Shown piece by piece: positions 45,128 through 52,253 of a DNA stretch of 52,253 nt; the first letter of the stretch is position 1; every line of letters begins with the position of its first letter. The position numbers and the translations under genes are program-made. This DNA comes from Deltaproteobacteria bacterium (GTDB lineage Bacteria > Desulfobacterota > Binatia > Binatales > Binataceae). Below the pieces are notes generated by a model. That model was not told the DNA's origin and searched no databases. It saw only the letters and a list, made by a program, of their open reading frames with translations. The stretch spans positions 1 to 52,253 of the forward strand of contig JAKAVN010000005.1 of the NCBI GenBank assembly GCA_021827495.1. The letters are read 5' to 3'.

Positions 45128-45281
45128 TTGCGCAAATCACAACCTACTCTCCGGCTGGTGCCGATTGCCGCGCGGCAACCGGGCTTGTGGTCACCAAAGA
45201 CAGGGAATTCGCAAGCGGCTCCTTGAACCGCTCCATTTTGCGTTCCCCGGCTACTCGCTCATCGAGACTGCGCGGCCATAG

Positions 45282-46043
45282 CTATTGCGCGATCATGGCG
45301 CCGTCGACCGGTAGCGCGGCGCCGGTCACGAATGACGCGTAGTCCGACATCAGCCATACCACCGCCTCGCCAATCTCCGCCGGCTTGCCCAGTCTTCTCA
45401 TCGGCTCGACCGAGATCAGGTGTTCGCGCAGGCCCGGATGGCCGGTCACCATCTCGGCCACCATCGCGGTGTCGATCACTCCGGGGCAGACCGCGTTGAC
45501 GCGGATGTCATGATGCGCGTACTCCAGCGCCGCCACCTTGGTCAGTCCAACCACGCCGTGCTTGGCGGCGGTATAGGCCGGCTGTCCGTGCGAGCCGACC
45601 AGGCCCGCCACCGAAGCGGTGTTGACGATCGCGCCGTGCGCGCCCTGCTTGAGCATCTGCAGGATTTCGTACTTCATGCACAGCCATACGCTTTTGAGGT
45701 CGATGGCGATGACGCGGTCGAAGTTTTCCTCGGTGTCATCGGCGGTGCGCAGCATCTTGCCGACGATGCCGGCGTTGTTGTGCGCACAGTCCAGGCGTCC
45801 GAAGATTCTGACTGCGGCCGCGACCGTCGCCTCGACCTCGGCGGCGCGCGTCACGTCGCACTTCTGAAACGCGGCCTCGCCGCCCGCCTGCTTTATCGCC
45901 TTGACCGTATCTTCGCCGGCCGCGACCGCGTCGACCACCAGCACCTTCGCACCCTCGCGCGCGGCGGCGATCGCCGTGGCGCGGCCGATGCCGCTGGCGG
46001 CGCCGGTTATCAATGCGACTTTCCCCTCTAATAAACCTGCCAT
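45282..46043 (-). CDS. Short-chain dehydrogenase/reductase, FabG-like
   Basis: A 253-residue classical SDR. Cofactor loop ALITGAASGIGRATAIAAAREGAKVLVVDA, with Asp after the second strand favouring NAD. NNAGIVGK, the catalytic Ser in IVNTASVAGLVGSHGQPAYTAAKHGVVGLTK, and the Tyr and Lys of YTAAK are all present. VNAVCPGVIDTAMV and FVTGAALPVDGAMIA close the fold. It oxidises or reduces alcohol/ketone groups; substrate unknown. It is the intact counterpart of the atypical SDR at 27789. Confidence 0.93.
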   Translation of the reverse strand: MAGLLEGKVALITGAASGIGRATAIAAAREGAKVLVVDAVAAGEDTVKAIKQAGGEAAFQKCDVTRAAEVEATVAAAVRIFGRLDCAHNNAGIVGKMLRTADDTEENFDRVIAIDLKSVWLCMKYEILQMLKQGAHGAIVNTASVAGLVGSHGQPAYTAAKHGVVGLTKVAALEYAHHDIRVNAVCPGVIDTAMVAEMVTGHPGLREHLISVEPMRRLGKPAEIGEAVVWLMSDYASFVTGAALPVDGAMIAQ

Positions 46044-46083
46044 CTTCCTGCCTCCGAAAATTCAGCTTGAGTGCGCGCCCGGC

Positions 46084-46755
46084 TCAGCGCGACGCGATTT
46101 GGATATGCTCCTGCGCCATGAAAAAGGTCATCCTGGACCCATCGATGAACACGCGGCCATCGGCCAGCAGGTCAGTGCCGGCTGGCGAGGCGAAGGCCGC
46201 GGCGAACGCCGCGGGACTGTCGAACCATAATTGCGCGACGCCGTCGCAACGCGGCGTGGCATAGAGGTAGGCCTGGTCGATCAGATGCGACTGGACGTAG
46301 CGGCGCAGCCCCTGCAGCTTGAGCGCCAGCGGCCCGTGCACCTCGAGCCAATACTTGCGGAAGTCCTCGAGCGCCATCCCGGGCTTGATCGCGAGCTGCC
46401 ATACGCCCTTGACCAGTTTGCCGCCGGTCGGCCCGTCGGCAAGCACGTGGTCGCGCGTCGCCATCCATTCCACGCGCGTAAGGTCGATAAAGTTGCGCTC
46501 GTCGGCGAGCGCTCCCTCGAGGTACTCGGGACTGCGGCGCAGAGCCGCCAGCGCGTCGAGCCCGTCGATCAGCACCTCGGCCACGCCGTCGTAGGGCGAG
46601 TTGGAGCCGAAGGTGGTGATACGATGGCTTTGGACGTAGCGATGAAGCTGCGGGATCCGGGCTGCGATCGGCCCGTGGGTTTCGCGCCAGTAGCGATGGA
46701 ACTCCGCGTCGCCCATCGAGGGCTTGCGGGTGATGAAATAATGGATGTGGATCAT
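46084..46755 (-). CDS. Tandem EthD-domain protein
   Basis: A 223-residue protein made of two EthD (dimeric alpha/beta barrel) domains. The first has MIHIHYFITRKPSMGDAEFHRYWRETHGPIAARIPQLHRYVQSHRI, the second VWQLAIKPGMALEDFRKYWLEVHGPLALKLQGLRRYVQSHLI. The repeated FxxYWxxxHGPxA and LxRYVQSH show a clear internal duplication. EthD proteins accompany cytochrome P450 ether degradation, and related folds include muconolactone isomerase and monooxygenases. Ligand unknown. It follows the SDR by 40 nt. Confidence 0.88.
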   Translation of the reverse strand: MIHIHYFITRKPSMGDAEFHRYWRETHGPIAARIPQLHRYVQSHRITTFGSNSPYDGVAEVLIDGLDALAALRRSPEYLEGALADERNFIDLTRVEWMATRDHVLADGPTGGKLVKGVWQLAIKPGMALEDFRKYWLEVHGPLALKLQGLRRYVQSHLIDQAYLYATPRCDGVAQLWFDSPAAFAAAFASPAGTDLLADGRVFIDGSRMTFFMAQEHIQIASR

Positions 46756-46907
46756 GGTTGGATCCTCCCGTTGCGATTGGCCGCTTCTGAATCCGGCGTT
46801 GCGATTTTGCGGCCTGTGCTCGTTGTATAGCGCAGCCCCCGCGGATCACGCCAATGGAGCGCACACCGCCCGCCCGGCGCGCGCAGCCTCGGGGCCGCGC
46901 CGGCGAG

Positions 46908-47016
46908 CATTCGGGAAGGCTCGAATTCGACGCCCTGCTCACGGTCGACCCCGACGTCATCCTGGTCGCGCCGTGCGGCTTCAACCTGCGGCACACGCTG
47001 GCGGAACTGCCCGCGT
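46908..47016 (+). pseudogene. Fragment of a BtuF-like periplasmic binding protein
   Basis: LEFDALLTVDPDVILVAPCGFNLRHTLAELPA matches the conserved central strand-loop of cobalamin- or iron-siderophore-type substrate-binding proteins (PDVIxVxPCGF). Neither the preceding nor the following sequence continues the family. The fragment happens to be in frame with the downstream LLM gene, so an ORF finder fuses them. The rest of 46756-47165 shows nothing else. Confidence 0.5.
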
Positions 47017-47165
47017 CAAGACTGAATCATGGAACGGCCCCGCGACCGTCAGGTTGCGCGGCGAATCAGGTTCGGGCTATCGATTGGGCGCGAGCTCAGG
47101 TGGCGGAGCGGCCCGGCAAACGTTCACGCCAGCTCTTACAACCAGACCTCAAAGGACGCGGTGTG

Positions 47166-48104
47166 ATGGCCAGAACGGCGCTTGCATTCTCGGTGATGCC
47201 CGACAGCCCGATCGAAAAGATCGTCGAGTGGACCAGGGACGCGGAGGAGATGGGATACGCCGCGGTCTTCATGACCGAGGCGAACAACGATTCGCTCGCC
47301 TGCGCGCTGGCGCTCGGAATGCGGACCCGGCGCATCGGGCTCGGCACCGCGATCACCAACATCTATCTGCGTCATCCGGCGCTGCTGGCCAACGAGGCCG
47401 CGACCGTGCATCAGCTCACCGGCGGGCGCTTCATCCTGGGCCTCGGCACCGGCCACGGCGAGGACAACTCGCGCCTGGGGATCGATATGGGGCCGCCGAT
47501 GGTGAAGATGCGCGCGACGGTCGCGACCCTGCGCAAGATGCTCGACGGCGGCGGCACCGGACCGAAGATCACCGGCAAGCTGCCGCTCTACTTGGCGGGC
47601 GTATCGCGGCCGATGGTGAAGATGGCGGGCGAGATCGCCGACGGGGTGATTTTCAATTTCTTTCCGCCCGCCCGCGTGCGCGAGGCGCTGGGCGAGATAG
47701 CGCAAGGCGCGCGCGCGGCCGGGCGCAACCCGGCCGAGGTCGAGTCGGCGCTGTTTGCGACCGCGTTCATCTCGAACGACCTCGAGGCCGCGCGCCGCCC
47801 GGCGCGCACGCTGCTTTCGCGCTACGGGGCGCTGCGCTTTTACGGCAACATGATGGCCAAGGCGGGGTTCGAGCGGGAGATCGCGGCGATTGCGGCAGCG
47901 CGGGGAGAGGCCACCAAGGCGCTCGCCGCGGTGAGTGACGCGATGATCGACGCGACGCTGCTGGTCGGCCCCGAGGAGCGCGTGCGCGAGCGGCTGGCCG
48001 AGCTGTGCGCGCCGGGGATCGGCACGGCGATCGTCTTCGTCAACCCGGTCAACGAGCCGCGCGAGGCCGCAGTTCGCCGGCTGCTGCGGGCGCTGCGCCC
48101 GTAA
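47166..48104 (+). CDS. LLM-class flavin/F420-dependent oxidoreductase
   Basis: A 312-residue luciferase-like protein. Start ATG 47166 has AAGGA 10 nt upstream and matches the family start (ARTALAFSVMPDSPIEKIVEWTRDAEEMGYAAVFMTEANNDSLACALALGMRTRRIGLGTAITNIYLRHPALLANEAATVHQLTGGRFILGLGTGHGEDN). PLYLAGVSRPMVKMAGEIADGVIFNF follows. The pattern is close to F420-dependent methylene-tetrahydromethanopterin-reductase-like proteins. Substrate unknown. Its last codons form one arm of a large inverted repeat. Confidence 0.9.
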   Translation: MARTALAFSVMPDSPIEKIVEWTRDAEEMGYAAVFMTEANNDSLACALALGMRTRRIGLGTAITNIYLRHPALLANEAATVHQLTGGRFILGLGTGHGEDNSRLGIDMGPPMVKMRATVATLRKMLDGGGTGPKITGKLPLYLAGVSRPMVKMAGEIADGVIFNFFPPARVREALGEIAQGARAAGRNPAEVESALFATAFISNDLEAARRPARTLLSRYGALRFYGNMMAKAGFEREIAAIAAARGEATKALAAVSDAMIDATLLVGPEERVRERLAELCAPGIGTAIVFVNPVNEPREAAVRRLLRALRP

Positions 48105-48143
48105 GGGCGCTGCGCCCGTAAGGGCGCAGCGCCCGCAGCAGCC
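48079..48143. repeat. 22-bp perfect inverted repeat with an internal third copy
   Basis: GGCTGCTGCGGGCGCTGCGCCC (48079-48100) is exactly complementary to 48122-48143. The 21-nt spacer is GTAA-GGGCGCTGCGCCC-GTAA, holding one more copy of the 13-base core. The first arm is inside the 3' end of the LLM gene, whose TAA lies in the spacer, and the other reaches to within 10 bp of the convergent DUF1499 gene. It could serve as a shared bidirectional terminator, but no T-run is present. Confidence 0.75.
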
Positions 48144-48153
48144 ACGCGGCCCC

Positions 48154-48906
48154 TTACGCCGGCGCCGCCACGCCGGCGCCGCCGGCCGGCTTCAGCATCG
48201 CGAAAAACCCCCGGATGCGATTGTAGTTCACACCGAAGTCGCCGGTGCCGTCACGCGAGCGCGAGCGCATCTCGACCAGACTGCTGTTGCCGTCCGGGCT
48301 TGGACGCACCTGGATCACGAAATCGTCGCAGAAGCGGAACACGTTGGAAAACTGGACGCCTTCGACTGTCCGCGTGGCCGGGTCGACATAAACAATCAGC
48401 CAGCCCGGCATCGTGTGTGCAGCGGCGCTCACCTTGGCGAAGGCGTCGTCGGGCTTCTCGTCAAGCCGCAGCGGGTCGAGCTTGGGGTACTCCTTGCTCT
48501 GGACCGGCTCGAACTTGGCGCGGTCGTACTTCATCGAATCGGCTGACAGACCCGGCGGTTTGACGAACGCCGGCGGGTTTTCGTAGTCAGTCGTGATGTC
48601 GTTGATCTCCGGGTATGGCATCGACATCCAGCGCCACATCGTGAGCCCGACCGGGACTCCGACCAGCAGGCTCAGCACTATGCCCGCGACCGCCTTGGGC
48701 CGCCCGACCCGGCGCTGCGGGGCCGAGGTCCGGGCGAGGCCTATCAGTCCGAACAGCAGCGCCAGAATCGCGATTACGAAGCTCAGCAGGAACATCAGGA
48801 AGCCGGACATCGGCACGATCATGCCCATGTGCGCGCCCATCACACCGATTCCCACCAGCAGCGCGGCGAGTATCGCGTCCAATAAGGAAAGCCAGGCCGG
48901 GATCAT
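48154..48906 (-). CDS. DUF1499 membrane protein
   Basis: A 250-residue protein from ATG 48906, with AAGGAG 8 nt upstream. Two or three N-terminal membrane segments (LLDAILAALLVGIGVMGAHMG, MFLLSFVIAILALLFGLIGLA, AGIVLSLLVGVPVGLTMW) are followed by the DUF1499 domain: INDITTDYENPPAFV, YPKLDPLRLDEKPDDAFAKV, FRFCDDFVIQVRP and VEMRSRSRDGTGDFGVNYNRIRGFF. Function unknown in the family; often near lipid or stress genes. Divergent from metH. Confidence 0.85.
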   Translation of the reverse strand: MIPAWLSLLDAILAALLVGIGVMGAHMGMIVPMSGFLMFLLSFVIAILALLFGLIGLARTSAPQRRVGRPKAVAGIVLSLLVGVPVGLTMWRWMSMPYPEINDITTDYENPPAFVKPPGLSADSMKYDRAKFEPVQSKEYPKLDPLRLDEKPDDAFAKVSAAAHTMPGWLIVYVDPATRTVEGVQFSNVFRFCDDFVIQVRPSPDGNSSLVEMRSRSRDGTGDFGVNYNRIRGFFAMLKPAGGAGVAAPA

Positions 48907-49037
48907 CGTCGTTTCTCCTTGGCTGGGCGGCGGCGCGCGCGCCGACACCCGCCGTATCCAGCATTAGTGAACCGGCCCGGCCGCGAAAGTTCCGGGTGCG
49001 CCGTGGCCTACTTTGACGCCCGTGTGACGAACCCGCG

Positions 49038-49171
49038 GCAGCCCAGAGATCCGTTACAGCACTTAGGCCGCAAATACAAAGCGTTCGTGGATACGGCCCG
49101 GCTGAAATTGCCCGCCACGCCCCGCTCCGATAGGCTGGATGGCCAGGGCTGCGGGGCCTTTTTCATTCAGT
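49038..49171 (+). promoter_or_regulatory. metH leader with a candidate attenuator
   Basis: The divergent leader ends in an intrinsic terminator (49119-49163) just before the metH ATG. An upstream segment GCAGCCC (49038-49044) is perfectly complementary to GGGCTGC (49146-49152), which overlaps the 3' arm of the terminator. The two pairings exclude each other, the arrangement of a transcription attenuator. I see no B12 box and no recognisable SAM or SAH aptamer, so the signal is unknown. No Shine-Dalgarno precedes the ATG. Confidence 0.45.
49119..49163 (+). terminator. Intrinsic terminator 8 nt upstream of metH start
   Basis: GCCCCGC (49119-49125) pairs with GCGGGGC (49151-49157). Inside, AG-CTGG and CCAG-CT form a second helix with loop ATGG. 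TTTTT follows at 49159-49163. The direction is toward metH, and the nearest upstream gene is divergent, so it can only act on a transcript leading into metH. Confidence 0.65.

Positions 49172-52253
<3,082 letters not shown>

Noticed and set aside
46854-47165. N-terminal extension of the LLM oxidoreductase
   Set aside because: No ribosome site, Arg/Pro-rich sequence and an unrelated binding-protein motif; the family start fits ATG 47166.
48962-49171. Cobalamin or SAM/SAH riboswitch upstream of metH
   Set aside because: I could not find a B12 box or the conserved SAM/SAH core sequences; only a terminator and a possible alternative pairing are visible.

Overview
The window is about 52 kb of GC-rich bacterial DNA with tightly packed genes on both strands. 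The content includes paired CaiB/BaiF-type CoA-transferases, two luciferase-like (LLM) oxidoreductases, an EtfAB plus EtfD-like electron-transfer module, a MoaD-MoaE fusion, SelA, dodecin, a complete mreBCD-mrdA-rodA wall-elongation cluster and a B12-dependent MetH. This points to a diderm, rod-shaped, largely heterotrophic soil or sediment bacterium. The mix resembles uncultured lineages such as Binatota or other former deltaproteobacteria, but that placement is inference; no rRNA or complete tRNA is present to fix the taxonomy.

Layout: 1-5 kb holds a partial gene end, a secreted small protein, two CoA-transferases and a LolC/E-type permease. 5-9 kb has a small hydrophilic protein, an SCP2 sterol-carrier protein with a good promoter and a tandem-repeat array upstream, a zinc-ribbon/TonB-like/BON membrane protein, an LLM oxidoreductase and dodecin. 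9-16 kb is mostly minus strand: selA, an MFS exporter, molybdenum cofactor genes (moaB, moaD-moaE fusion), a cold-shock protein and an accC/accB-type carboxylase pair. 16-20 kb has a small Cys-containing protein with an unusual leader, an exported protein, an aldo/keto reductase, a broken VOC gene and an IclR regulator. 20-25 kb is the ETF region: etfB, etfA, an amber-interrupted small ORF, an EtfD-like membrane iron-sulfur oxidoreductase with composition unlike its neighbours, and directly behind it the frameshifted 3' tail of a second, related gene.

25-31.5 kb has a polytopic membrane protein, an epoxide hydrolase, an atypical SDR, an alpha/beta hydrolase and an Amt ammonium transporter. 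31.6-37.5 kb is the minus-strand wall cluster mreB-mreC-mreD-mrdA-rodA. 37.7-45 kb has a PpiD/SurA-type chaperone, a MITE-like inverted-repeat element, an esterase, an NAD-dependent epimerase, a zinc-ribbon protein, a sensor-kinase-like protein that lacks both the phosphoacceptor His and the ATPase domain, and an ExeA-type AAA ATPase. 45-52 kb has an SDR, a duplicated EthD protein, a substrate-binding-protein fragment, a second LLM oxidoreductase, a DUF1499 membrane protein and metH, which runs off the right edge. The ORF track misses metH because it has no stop inside the window.

Two themes stand out. First, there are many small relics between intact genes: a 5' half tRNA-Arg, VOC, EtfD-tail and BtuF-like fragments, an amber-interrupted ORF and a MITE. 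Second, several proteins keep their fold motifs but lose a key residue: a CaiB without its Asp, an SDR with Asn for the catalytic Lys, and a kinase with Arg for His. The best regulatory candidate is a strong intrinsic terminator 8 nt before the metH start codon, with a possible alternative pairing upstream.
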